Translations under genes and position numbers: made by a program
Shown here: positions 47,669 to 59,200 of the stretch, piece by piece
Layout of the letters: each line of letters begins with the position of its first letter
Position numbering within the stretch: the first letter of the stretch is position 1
Assembly (NCBI GenBank): GCA_958496175.1
Contig: OY292279.1
Span: 6,324,001-6,388,000, forward strand
Reading direction: 5' to 3'
Length of the DNA: 64,000 nucleotides
Origin: Sisyra terminalis
Taxonomy: Eukaryota > Arthropoda > Insecta > Neuroptera > Sisyridae
The notes under the pieces: generated by a model
The model's input: the letters and a program-made list of their open reading frames with translations, nothing else
Databases searched by the model: none
Told to the model about the DNA's origin: nothing

Positions 47669-50600
47669 TGATAAAAATTTGTGTTAAAAGAAACATAAAT
47701 TTTATCAATATTTTATAAATTCGTTGTAGAAAAACCCACGTTAAATTCTCAAACAAATTTTACACAAATTTCAATGGTTTTTGGAAATTTAAAATTTATA
47801 AAGCAAAACTTTGATTAGTTAAAACTGTTGATATTTAAAAATTAGTTGTAGATAAAACAATATTAATCCGATATGGAATTCATGGTTTCATTGATAGAAG
47901 ATAATTAATTAATTAAATTCTAATTAAAATCAAAATAACTTCTTCTCGGATCAATTAGAACATATGAAATGATTCATGAAAAAGTATCAACAAAAAATAA
48001 GTTCAATAAAAATGAATCATCAACAACTCTAATCGAATACAAGTCCTTGGAATTACATGTAATTTTTGTTGGAAACTTGGAAATTAGGATTAAGGTTCAA
48101 TGATTTAATGATACAGTATCATTTTCGCTATAAATTCTGGCAAATTTTAAAAGAAAAAGGTATTTGGTTTTTGACTTGAGAAGTATTTTCTTTGTACGTG
48201 TTCTTCTTTATTTGATTTAATCTGCAGATAAGTATAATCAACTTCCTGTTTGTATTTTCTGTGCAAAAATCCCTTTAAATTCAGTTCCCTTTTTCGAGAA
48301 GAAGAAATGTTGATGAGTTATAAATAAAAACTAAAATTTAAATGTGTTTTAAATTATCTATTGTTCTTGTTATAATTTCCCCTCAGCAAGCTTTGCTCTA
48401 ATTACCAAGACTGTTTCTTTGTGAGAAAAAAGTTCTGAAGAACCGAAAAAAAAAACTAATGATCCTCCACCGCATTGTCTCTTCAGTTCAAGTTCATTTT
48501 CAGGTGCGAGGTTTCCAATGGACATGACTGTACCCCACACGATCTTAAGACTAAACGGACGTGGAAGACTGTACTAAAACAAGATATTTCCATTAAGATC
48601 TGTTGAAACGAACAAAGAAAGATGAAAAATTTGGGTATGAAAGAAGAAGTCAGGGGCAGGGTGAAGCAAAAGGCAGGTGGGAATCGCCAGTTACCTGAAG
48701 AATAAAGACGCCACTTTTCTTGTACAGACACATGCAAAGGTCGTTTCTTCAATTCTTCAGTACAGGCTTCGGATGAATGCTCGTTTCAAGATAACGATGG
48801 TTGAAAACGAGGGTCGCATACGGTAGGGTTGGTTTGTAAAAGAAATATTTGTACAAAACCCCCCAGAGAATATTTCTCTTCACAACAAGTTGAAGCATAC
48901 TTCACAGAATCATGGACCAAAAATTTCATCCTTGAGTACCTGCCCGACCGTTTCTTGAAACGACCGAAAACGGAATTTAGGGGTTGGACGCTAACAAGTT
49001 TTTTTTTTTTTTAGAAAAGCCCCGGTGAGTTTGAAGAATCCAAGGACGAAACAAACCCTCGAATTCAATAGGCAGTATTGTGCCTTTTTCAGTTGGGCAT
49101 CACAAACTGGAAATTCAAGTTTCGCCAAAGCGAAGACCAAGAAACTTGTACAAAAAAAGACACCGGAAATTAGCGAAGTTTATGCGGGAAAAAAGATAAT
49201 TTTGTTTCCGTTCCCGTAATTATTTCTACCTATGTAAGAAGAAAAAGAAACAGCAAACGTGGTTCTACAAGAAAATTAGTTTTTTTTTCAAATGAGAATA
49301 CAAAAAAAAATGAGATCTTTCAGACGAGCGTTGCCCTCCCCCATGAAGGCCACAAAGATTAAATTCCACGAAACAGTTTGATTAGTTTTAGCTGAAAGAA
49401 TTCTTTCTTCAAATTTTAGACCAAAAAAAAAAAATAATAGAAGCACCCGAAAAGAAAACTGACAAGAAAAATATAATGATTTCATGATCGAAAAAAAATT
49501 TCCTCACTATCTTTCGTTAAAATATTCTTTCTTTATCTTATCTTATAAAGGTTTCTTCACAAACAGAAAAGTACAATCTTTTTTCTTCATTTAGTTTTTT
49601 GAATAGCGTGCATGATGGTATAACCTTGAACATCTCGCCTTCTTTCCCACCAACTACCAAAAGAATACTTTCCTTGTTCGATTCGGTTACACCGAATAGC
49701 CATTACAAAACGTAAAAAAAAATATTTTTATAAAATATCACGAACCAATAATTTGAGTGCTATTGCTTGAGAAAATTGGATTACAGAAACAATTCCATAC
49801 TGATTGAGGTAATTATGGGGTATGTCAATGGCAAAAGAATCGATTTTTTTCTCGTTTTCAAGCTGGAACTTTTAAAAATTTAAATAATCCCGCCAAGACC
49901 CTAACGGTTTTGCAATGGATACGAAATGGCCGCAGACGCTTGCGAACTCAAACAAAGAAACAGCAATGGCGGTTTTTTTGCTCGGGTTTCTCGGAACTTC
50001 TGCCGTTCTTTCGTTGCATTTTTTAATCTTTTTTTTTTTTTGTTTTGTAAACGTTACATATATATAGATTTTATTACATTGATAAAAATGTCTCCATTTC
50101 CGTTCGCAAATGTGGGATGATGACGATTGTTTCATATTGATGATTATTTGAAATCGTATCAGCAAATTTTGCAATAAGTTTAAATACAAGCATTTTGCTG
50201 ATAACGTTCAATGATAACAGCGACAATACGAAATGCAACTAATTAAAAAAAAAAAAAAGGAAAAATGAGAAAAAATTAACCGTGAATTTTCCCAAATTAT
50301 TGGATGAGTGGTGGATCTAGTCATGATATCGAAATAAAATGCACATGCACTAAACCCCAACCCATCGAACAAAATGGGATCGAGGAAAAACGCGCCAAAA
50401 ATCACAAAATCCATACCATTTTCAAATCAATTTAAATACCTCACAACATCACAATTGTTCATTTGGCGAAATCACATTTTCAATAATACACTAGGAGATC
50501 GATGGATCAATCCGTTCGAAACAAATCTCGACGCTCACGATACTACAAAACGTTTTAGCATTTGCCTCCAAAATAACAACATGGTTATATTCCACTTATT

Positions 50601-50815
50601 AAAAATCTAGCTCCTTTGATTGTTAATTTAATTCCGAAGAGTAGGGGTAATTGTTATTTCGACCAATCCAAGTCCGGGAAAACTGACATTTTTTGTGGTG
50701 GGGACGACGCGCTTTTACTACAAAGGCTATTGACTTATTTTGGCTTCACTTACTGAACGATTTATACTTTGCTTATGCAACTCTACTTACTGAAAAGACC
50801 TTCCATTTGCATTCC
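47669..50815. other. Intergenic DNA, nothing recognised
   Basis: Somewhat less AT-rich around 48480-49200. Open frames there (for example 48483-48752, 48829-49219) show no family resemblance and no splice-consistent continuation. Confidence 0.4.
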
Positions 50816-51345
50816 CTTTTAAATCCAAAGAAAAAGACATAAAACTTCTAACATCTTAAGTTCGAAAGTTTCAGTTACTCCCAAAACTTTCGTTTCTAAG
50901 ATTTGCCAGTATTGATTCAAAAAATATAAAAAAATTAGAGCTTTACAAAAGCATTGGAAGATGATCAATCTGATTATTATTTTGAGTAATTCATCCTTTA
51001 AATTTACCTTCCAGTAACAGTGTTCAGCCTTTTTTCGATGAAAAAACTATTGTCCTGAAGTTGAAACCAGTATTGAACTACTTAAATCCAAAAAAAAAAA
51101 GAAATAAAACTTCTAACATCTTAAGTTCGAAAGTTTAAGTTACTCCTAAAACTTTCGATTCTAAGATTTGCCAGTATTGATTCCAGAAATATAGCAAAAT
51201 GAAAGCTTTAGAAAAGCATTGGAAGATAATTATTATTTTGAGTAATTCATCCTTTAAATTTACCTTCCAGTAACAGAGTTCAGCTTTTTTCGATGAAAAA
51301 ACTATTGTCCTGAAGTTGAAACCAGTATTAAACTACCATTTTGAA
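50816..51345 (+). repeat. Tandem duplication, about 264 bp unit, two copies
   Basis: TAAAACTTCTAACATCTTAA and GTAATTCATCCTTTAAATTT followed by ACCTTCCAGTAACAG recur about 264 bp apart. The second copy has a small deletion near 51225. Non-coding. Confidence 0.85.
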
Positions 51346-51469
51346 CAAAAAAATAGAAAAGAAGATTTAGAAGATGTTGGATCAAATTGGATTCATGAAA
51401 CTAATAAAGAGATTATCGAAATGGTTATATATCTGTCGAATAAATACTGAACATTCAGGAAATATTGAT

Positions 51470-53255
51470 GTTATGGAATTAAGAAATTTAAAAATAACTA
51501 AATGGGTATGTTTGGATAGTTAAACCCGGCTGAAGAAACAAATGATTTTAATTTATACGAGGGGTAAATCGTTAAAATTTGTATTGACGAAAACAGTTCA
51601 AGAGTTTTGCCAATTGTTTAGTAGTGCATCCAGAGGGTCTAAGTCTAAGATGAGTTCTTTTTATTCCAGTTTCTAAGTCAATAATAAACATTAAAAGATT
51701 TGCAAAAATATGTTTTAGAATTACGGAATTTATAAATAACTAAATGGATATGTTTTGGATAATGAAACCCGACTGAAGAAACAAATGATTTTAATTTATT
51801 CGTGGAGTAAATCGTTAAAATTTGTATTGACGAAAGATAGTTAAAGAGTATTGCAAAGAATGTTTAGTGGCGCATCCAGAGGATCTAAAAAGAGTTCTTT
51901 TTATTCCAGTTTCTAAGTCAATAGTAATCATTAAAAGATTTGCAAAAATATGTTTTGGAAACACGGAATTTAAAAATAACTAAATGGATATATTTTGGAT
52001 AGTTAAACCCGGTTAAAGAAATAAATGATTTTAATTTATACGAAGAGTAAAACATTGAAATTTATATTGACGAAAGATAGTTCAAGAGTTTTGCCAAGAA
52101 TGTTTAGTAGTAAATGTTTAGTAATAAACCCCATTTTCTGCAGCCAACATTTGCATATGCAATGTATTAAATAATTGTTGCGATATATACATTTGTAGTA
52201 AATCCATTTTTTTCTTGATTAACATTGATTTATTCTGATGCCCGTTACTTGCCAATTGACAAATGAAAATTGAAAATAATTCGCAAGACTGCGTCTACCA
52301 AGCCTCCGAACCCTTAGAAAAGAAAACCACAACATTGTATTAATCCCTGTATTAATACAATGTATTAATCCCTGTATTAAGAGGATCTAAGAAGAGTTCT
52401 ATTTATTCCAGTTTCTAAGTCAATAGTAATCATTAAAAGATTTGCAAAAATATGTTTTGGAAACACGGAATTTAAAAATAACTAAATGGATATGTTTTGG
52501 ATAATTAAACCCGGCTGAAGAAGCAAATGATTTTAACTTATTCGAGGAGTAAAACGTTAAAATTTCTATTGACCGAAGATAGTTCAAGAGTTTTGCCAAG
52601 ATTGTTTAGTAGTGCATCCAGAGGATCTAAGAAGAAGAGTTCTTTTTATTCCAGTTTCTAAGTCAATAATAATCATTAAAGCATTTGCAAAAATTATCCG
52701 AGAATAGTCGCTAGGTGTTACGTAAAATCAAATGAAATGTACATTTTCATTGTTTACCTTAATAAAATTCACTCCCAGTGGGACGCTACTGCAAATCCTG
52801 TATATCTCCTATAATAATTACATGGAAGTGGAAAACCATGGCAGTATAACTCTGAAAAAAACGGTTTTCCTCATTCTCTGGAAAAATGTTTATCGGTACT
52901 CATGATTGAAAAGCAAAAAAAATGATTGGATATGAAAGATGGAAAATGGAAACATCCAAGAAAAAGAAAGGATTTGAATTTTATCTATTATTCAAGTCGA
53001 AATCTTCTGAAAATAATTTAAAAAAAAAACATTGCAAAAAATTAATAAATATATAAACCTGACTGAAGAAATAAATGATTTTAATTTATAGGAGTAAAAC
53101 GTTAAAATTTGTATTAACGAAAGATAGTTAGAGTATTGCCAAGAATGTCTAGTAGTGCATCCAGAGAATCTAAGAAGAAAAGTTCTTTTTAGTCCAGTAT
53201 CTAAGTCAATAGTAATAATTTAAGGGTTCGCAAAAATTATCCGAGAATAATCGCT
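51470..53255 (+). repeat. Tandem array, about 241 bp unit, with inserted and duplicated blocks
   Basis: The unit contains TTAAAAATAACTAAATGG, AAACCCGGCTGAAGAAAC and TTCCAGTTTCTAAGTCAATA. Units start near 51482, 51724, 51964 and 52466, with a fifth partial one near 53060. A 250 bp foreign block (about 52125-52380) interrupts the third, and near 52340 the phrase TGTATTAATCCCTGTATTAA is itself duplicated. No coding content. Confidence 0.85.
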
Positions 53256-53530
53256 GTGTTAAATAAAATAAAATTTTATGTAATTTTTATTGCTTATCTT
53301 AATAAAATTCACTCCCAGTGGGACGCTACTGCAAATGCTGTATATCTCCTATCATACTTACATGGAAGTGGAAAACCATGGCGGTATAACTCTGAAAAAA
53401 AGGGTTTTCCTCTTTTCCTGGAAAAAAATTAATGGTACCCAAGAAAAAAGAAAGGATTCGAATCTTATTTATTATTCAAGTCGAAATAATACCAAAAAAA
53501 ATTGCAAAAGTTAATAAATATATTTGTTTT
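52690..53530 (+). repeat. Duplicated block, about 545 bp apart
   Basis: The stretch with CTCCCAGTGGGACGCTACTG and TACATGGAAGTGGAAAACCA occurs at 52769-52830 and again at 53309-53385, with surrounding similarity of about 300 bp. The second copy runs up to the 3' end region of the dynactin gene. The frame at 53290-53514 is part of this repeat and not a gene. Confidence 0.8.
53468..53473 (-). terminator. Possible poly(A) signal of the dynactin subunit 3 gene
   Basis: AATAAA on the minus strand (TTTATT on plus), about 86 bases after the stop codon. The position fits, but in DNA this AT-rich chance matches are frequent. Confidence 0.3.
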
Positions 53531-53558
53531 AGTTAGTACATATAATTAATTTATAAAT

Positions 53559-54121
53559 CTAATCAATATTTTTTTTCGGTAGCCTCGATATTTCAACATC
53601 AGTCACCAAAGATTCCATTAAACTAAACGTATGCGTAATTGAAACAATAATATCATTATATTTCCTAACAGCCTCATTAATATCAACTGCCAATACATCG
53701 TTTTCCTGCTTTAAATCCAAATGCACCGCCGATAATTTCTCCAATTTTGGCGTAAACGTGGGCACATTTTGAATTGCATTCGAATCCAAAATTGAATCAT
53801 TTTTGCCAGTTCTTTCAATTGATTTGCAATTTCAGTGATTTCGGGTTGCATGGCAAAAACGTATTCCATTTTGGCTTCGGTGCTCAAAATGTTATCTTCA
53901 TAGTTTGGATCCAAACATTTGTTCAATTCGGGTAGTCGATTCATGGTGGACGCAATAGCCTCCCGGCCAGTTAAGGCTGAAGATATTAGGGTGTTGATGT
54001 GCAGTAAACCATCTACCACTGTTTTGCTGAGGTCATAATCAAAAGTTTGTGGTTTGGGTTTGCCGAAGACTTTGGTTTCTAGTTCGGCTACTTGGGATTC
54101 CAATATATCAATGGAATTCAT
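53559..54121 (-). CDS. DCTN3: Dynactin subunit 3 (p24) with a frame break
   Basis: The smallest shoulder/arm component of the dynactin complex, which helps dynein bind its cargo on microtubules. The minus-strand frame starts at ATG 54121 (MNSIDILESQVAELETKVFG) and runs in frame to about 53797 (QLKELAKMIQ). The family text then resumes one frame over (ILDSNAIQNVPTFTPKLEKL) and continues to the stop at 53559 through DVLAVDINEAVRKYNDIIVS. Together this gives about 186 residues, the usual length of p24, and matches its layout (N-terminal helix, xxDGL, LDPxY, LDSxxIxxVP, C-terminal coiled coil). The break lies within 53791-53800 and equals one missing base in a run of As. It has no splice sites. 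A base-call error is as likely as true loss. A splice acceptor TTTTTTCTAG lies just before the ATG (about 54135), so a 5' untranslated exon is likely upstream. Confidence 0.85.
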
Positions 54122-54139
54122 TTTACTTTTTACTCTAGA

Positions 54140-56265
54140 AAAAAAAAAACACACTCAAAAACTACAAATCTATGTTCTAAAAGCAGAAAAAAAATGTTTT
54201 TTTTCCGAATTATTAGCGTGGATTAGTCTTCTATTTGTACATTTTTTTAATGAAATTATTAAAATTAGGTTATTTTCCAGGAAAATTTATGGTTATTTTT
54301 TATTTCTAAGAACTAAAAACATGCAAAAAAATTCAAATTTGTTAGTAATATTTCTCTAGTTTTTCCAAATATTAATTAAAGACTACAACAGTCCTTTCGA
54401 TTTTAAGGCATAAGGATAACAACCTCGAAATAAAATTTCAATTCCTATTTAAAAAAATAAGCAAATTATAACTTTTACTACATAAAAATGAAAAGAAATA
54501 TATTAAAATTTTTAATGTTTTGTCTAAAAATTACCTTAAAATGTATAAATAGTTAAATTTTGAAGATTTTTGTGAGTTTTCCAATTTCCACTTGTCGCTG
54601 AATCAGCTGTGCAATTCACAATGATTAAAGACGATATTACAGAACTTACAGAAGTTACACAATTTCCCAATGGTTTGTTTCTCTGCTAAAGCGATCTGAA
54701 TATATGCAACCAACATTACAGTTTTTTAAATTATTTGTAATAATTACCCTTATTATGAAAAAAATACTTCATTATTGATTTAAAATTATGTGAAAATATA
54801 TTTTTCAACAGAAATTAATTTTCATAACGATTTTTTTTTTCAATCGAAAGTTGCCGACCTGTTGTTTCCGTATTCCTGTTACTTCCCTATCGGCGCCCCC
54901 TTAAATCCAGGCGTCTGGATTGCGTTCTAGTACCCGAATTAGGGGTTGTATCGGGTTACAAACGGCTCTATAAGTTTGTGAAAATGTTTGAGTATGGCAT
55001 CGGCGAGTATCTCGGCCGAAACGTTTGATCTTAACCGTGGGAGTGTTGGAAAAAAGTGACGACAATCACTGATTCGACCTCGAGATCCACCGGAAATATC
55101 CACGGGAACAATCAGGCATGATATGAATTGATTTTATTGTTGAATTGCTGTGAATTTTGCATGAAATCACCGCTTATTCGATACCCCCCATTAAGTGCAC
55201 GCTTATCTATAGGTAGTGCACCACGTGTTTGGTTTCAAGCGCTGAATTTAAAAAATCAATAATGTCCACCAATACATTCGCATTGTATTGTGAGGGGTTA
55301 TTCGGTTTCCTCGATTTTGTTCTATCTGTTTTAATGTAGTGAAAATTATCGACTCGTACGGACGATAATTAAAATATTTTCTAAATTTCCAATTGGATTT
55401 TTGTGATTTTTTTGAAATTTTCCCATTGTTCAATGGTTGGATTCTAACTAACGGTTTTCTCGCACTAATACATCATCCCCTAACTGTATACATATACTTC
55501 GCACGTTGCGAAAAACCGGAGAGCTACTTTAAATAACCTTGACACACTGTCATTTTCGTTGAGCTATAACGATACCTCGTATTTCATATATAATCTCGCG
55601 TGAAAATTTCGATAAAACAAAAAACACTCCATTTTCGTGTGGAAATGCGTTCTTTCCTGGTTAAAGCCAAAAAATGAGGAAATACTACCACAAATCTCAT
55701 GCAAATCGATAGAAAAACGTAAATAATTTTATTTTATTCAAATATTTTCTTTTCTTTTATTAAATTCCATTTGAATAACAATAATAAATGAAATTACTGC
55801 AAATTCAGCTTTTTGCTGTTATTTCACTTATTCAATGTTTAATTTTCAATTGTCGGAAAAATGCAAAGTGCACTTGCAATTGTGAATGTTCTCATTTAAA
55901 CTGTGATTGTGTAAAATGTATAAATCACGTGTATAATTGTATACATTTTCTTTTTTCAAAATTAAATTAACTTTTGATTTTTTTTAAAATGTAATAAGTT
56001 TTCATTGTTGCTCGACAATTATTTTTCGAACAATGAAATTGATATGATAATTTTCCTTTAGTGTCAATTTTCATGTACAGATCAGACGAATCATCTAATT
56101 GTTATAACCTTGACTATGCATTCAAGTCCTGGTTAAAACCAATGCAAATTTAAAATAACATATTCCAAAATCGTGATTCAATTGGTATCAATCAATAATT
56201 GAAAAGTTTTAAATTCAAAAAAAAATAAGTGAAAAACTCAATCAAACAATAATTAATTTTTACAG
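54140..56265. other. Intergenic region between divergent genes
   Basis: About 2.1 kb between the dynactin and phosphate-transporter genes. The part 54850-55110 is clearly less AT-rich, with CpG-containing motifs, and is the likeliest site for promoters or first exons of either gene. The rest shows no coding frame; the cysteine-rich small frame at 55788-55970 has no known relative. Confidence 0.5.
54850..55110. promoter_or_regulatory. Candidate promoter / non-coding first exon region
   Basis: A compositional island with motifs such as TATCGGCGCCCCC, CATCGGCGAGTATCTCGGCC and CCACCGGAAATATCCACGGG between two head-to-head genes. It could carry the first exon of the phosphate transporter, whose coding exon 1 is preceded by a splice acceptor at 56265. 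It is inferred from composition and position only. Confidence 0.35.
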
Positions 56266-59200
56266 AATTCCGTCGCAAAAATGAAATAGCACAACGCCCC
56301 CGTTGTAAAGCTCACATCAAGATCAAATTCTAGAGGGAAAATCCGCACCATCAATTCCTCAAGGTCTTCAATCAAACCAGCATCACAATGATTGAGCCAT
56401 ATTCACCGAATTTAGTATGGCTAATTGTCATCGCTTTTATTATCGCATTTATTTTGGCCTTTGGGATTGGGGCCAACGATATTGCCAACTCTTTCGGAAC
56501 CAGTGTCGGCGCCAAAGTTTTAACTATAGCTCAAGCATGCACGTTGGCAACAATTTTCGAAATAGCCGGCGCTATTTTAATCGGTAAAATATATAATTTA
56601 TCGATGAAAAATGTTATTAATTTATTGCTTTTTAGGATACAAGGTTTCAGATACGATGCGCAAAGGAATTTTGGATGTTAATCTTTACGATGGAGCAGAA
56701 TTGGAGTTGATGCTTGGTTGCGTTTCGGCGTTGGCCGCCAGTGCCATCTGGCTTTTGGTTGCAACATTTCTCAAAATGCCCATTTCTGGTACGCACAGCA
56801 TTGTTGGAGCAACAATTGGATTTAGTTTGGCTGCACGTGGTTTCAAAGGACTAAAATGGACGCCTATTTTTACCATTGGTATGCCATATAATTTCGTAAA
56901 AATTTCCCCAAATAATTTCATTGGTTTTCAGTGCTTTCATGGTTTTTGTCGCCAGTATTAAGTGGATTCATGTCTATTGTTATTTATAAAATTATCGATG
57001 TGATCATTTTGTCGAAGCCGCGGCCAATTAAGCCGGCTTTAATGAGCCTTCCGTTCTTCTATGGATTCACAGCGATCGTGAATATTTTCTCCATTGTTCA
57101 CAACGGCCCGAAATTACTCTATATGGATCATATTCCTGTATGGATGGCGGCTGTAATCAGTTTGAGTTGCGGAGTTTTAGTAATGATTTGTGTTCAGTTA
57201 TTATTGGTGCCGTGGCAAAAGAAGAGAATCAAAAAAACTATGGAACAAGAAATGCCACAGGTCAATTTCTCAATCGGAGAATCTTCAGGTATGGACTCAA
57301 AAATACGAAAAATCGAGTTTTATGCAATGCTATTTATACTAGGTGATTCAAAAAAAAAAAAAATCTTTTACTTTTTCTTGCAAACAGACTGAAAAGCTTT
57401 GTTTTGACGTAAAAAGACACCAGTTAAAATTTCAGCTCTTAATATTAATATTAAGGTTGTCCACATCGAATTTTTTTATTTGCCTTAAGAATAACATGAG
57501 AAAAGTTATTTTTACTTCTTCTGATTTTTATACCGTTCAAAGGACTATTTAAATAATAAATTTCTTCTATGATATTTATAAAAAAATGAATGCTCTACAA
57601 AAAAGGACTGATAACATTTTTTGATTAGTCCATGTGTTCAAAAGTTATTCAAGATCAAAGTTCATTTTTTTAAAAATTTGATCGAATTAGATATATTATA
57701 CCAAAACTGTTGGTTTCAGTGTTAAAATAGAGGTCAAATTTTTTATCAAACATAAATTTGATTTGTGAGAGATGTCAACAATTGATTTTTTTTATTAAAT
57801 TTTACAATTTACATCCTTTTAAAGATTTATTTTGCCGAATTTGATTTAAAAAATAATTATCATCAAAATACTATATTGATTTTAATATAAGAAATCTTCT
57901 CGATTTTAGTTTTTCCTCGAATACTCGTTTTAAGAATTACGTTCCTGAATTTCCGCTTAAAAATTTCAGTATTTTTTCTTCAGTCACTCTCAAAATTAAT
58001 TATAATTTCAAATACAAATGGCGAAAATAAAATGTTTTCATTTAAATTTCCCGTCGATAAAGACGATTTTTTCGCGTTGTTATCAGTCCTTTTTTGTAGA
58101 GCGTTTAATTCTCTATAAAGATCATAGAAGAGATTTATTATTTAAATAGTGGTTTGATCGGTATAAAAATCAGAACACGTAAAAATAACTTTTTCCATGT
58201 TATTCTCAAGGCAAATAAAAAAAATCGATGTGGACAATCTTAATATTAATATTAAGAGCTGAAATTTTAACCGGTGTATTTTTACGTCAAAAAAAAAACT
58301 TTTCAGCCTGTTTGCAAGAAAAAAATTTTTTTTTTTTTTGAATCACCCTAATTTTACTCATTAACTTTGTCGTCATCTTTGGCTAAAAATTAACTTCTTT
58401 AAAAGTTTATACAAGTCTTAGTAGGTAATTGTTTAAGTGATGATAAAATTATACCTTCTGTTAAAAATAATTCTTAATTTTGATCTAAAAACTTAGTTGC
58501 TACAATATCACTTCACAAATTTTCATCTATTACTTGCCAATTTCACAAATTTGATGAAAATGGTATATAATCAATTTTGTAGTTGATCAGTGGATTGTAC
58601 TGATTCCTGAAATAATAATTTGATGAAATTTTTAGAAAATTCGCCAAATGTTAGTCCTTCCAAACACGACAACCGTTTGTCTCAAATCAGCGAGGATCGT
58701 CAGGGTGCTGGTGTTGAAGAATCAGCTGAAATGTTGCCTCTCACAAAAAAAGCCAAAAAATCATACATTTACAAATCAAACGCTCCGACTGATCATGGAA
58801 ATGATTACGATTTCAAAACGACTGAGGGTGGTGGCATTATTTCTGTGCACCCCAACAAGGATAAGTTAAGGATTGTAGATAGCACTGCGACATTAAATCC
58901 ACTTATAACACCCAACACGAGTACTCCAGCAATGCGCTTAAACACCCAAAACGGCGCCACCACTCTTGAAATCCCAACCAGTGATCAGGAACGAATCAAG
59001 GAACAAGAAAAGCTTGTCGCTGCTAAACTGTTTAGTTTTCTACAAATTTTGACTGCAACATTTGGAAGTTTTGCTCACGGTGGAAATGATGTCAGGTATT
59101 CAATTGGAACGTAATAATTTTCATCATACTAATAGATTCTTATTATGTTTAGTAATGCAATTGGTCCAGCTATTGCGATTTGGTTAATTTATTCCGAAGG

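Noticed and set aside
48483..49485. Cluster of 60-90 residue frames on both strands
   Set aside because: No motif, no splice-compatible continuation and no agreement with a known family; length is within chance.
53290..53514. 74-residue frame beside the dynactin gene
   Set aside because: It lies in a duplicated non-coding block; the other copy (about 52750) does not keep the frame.
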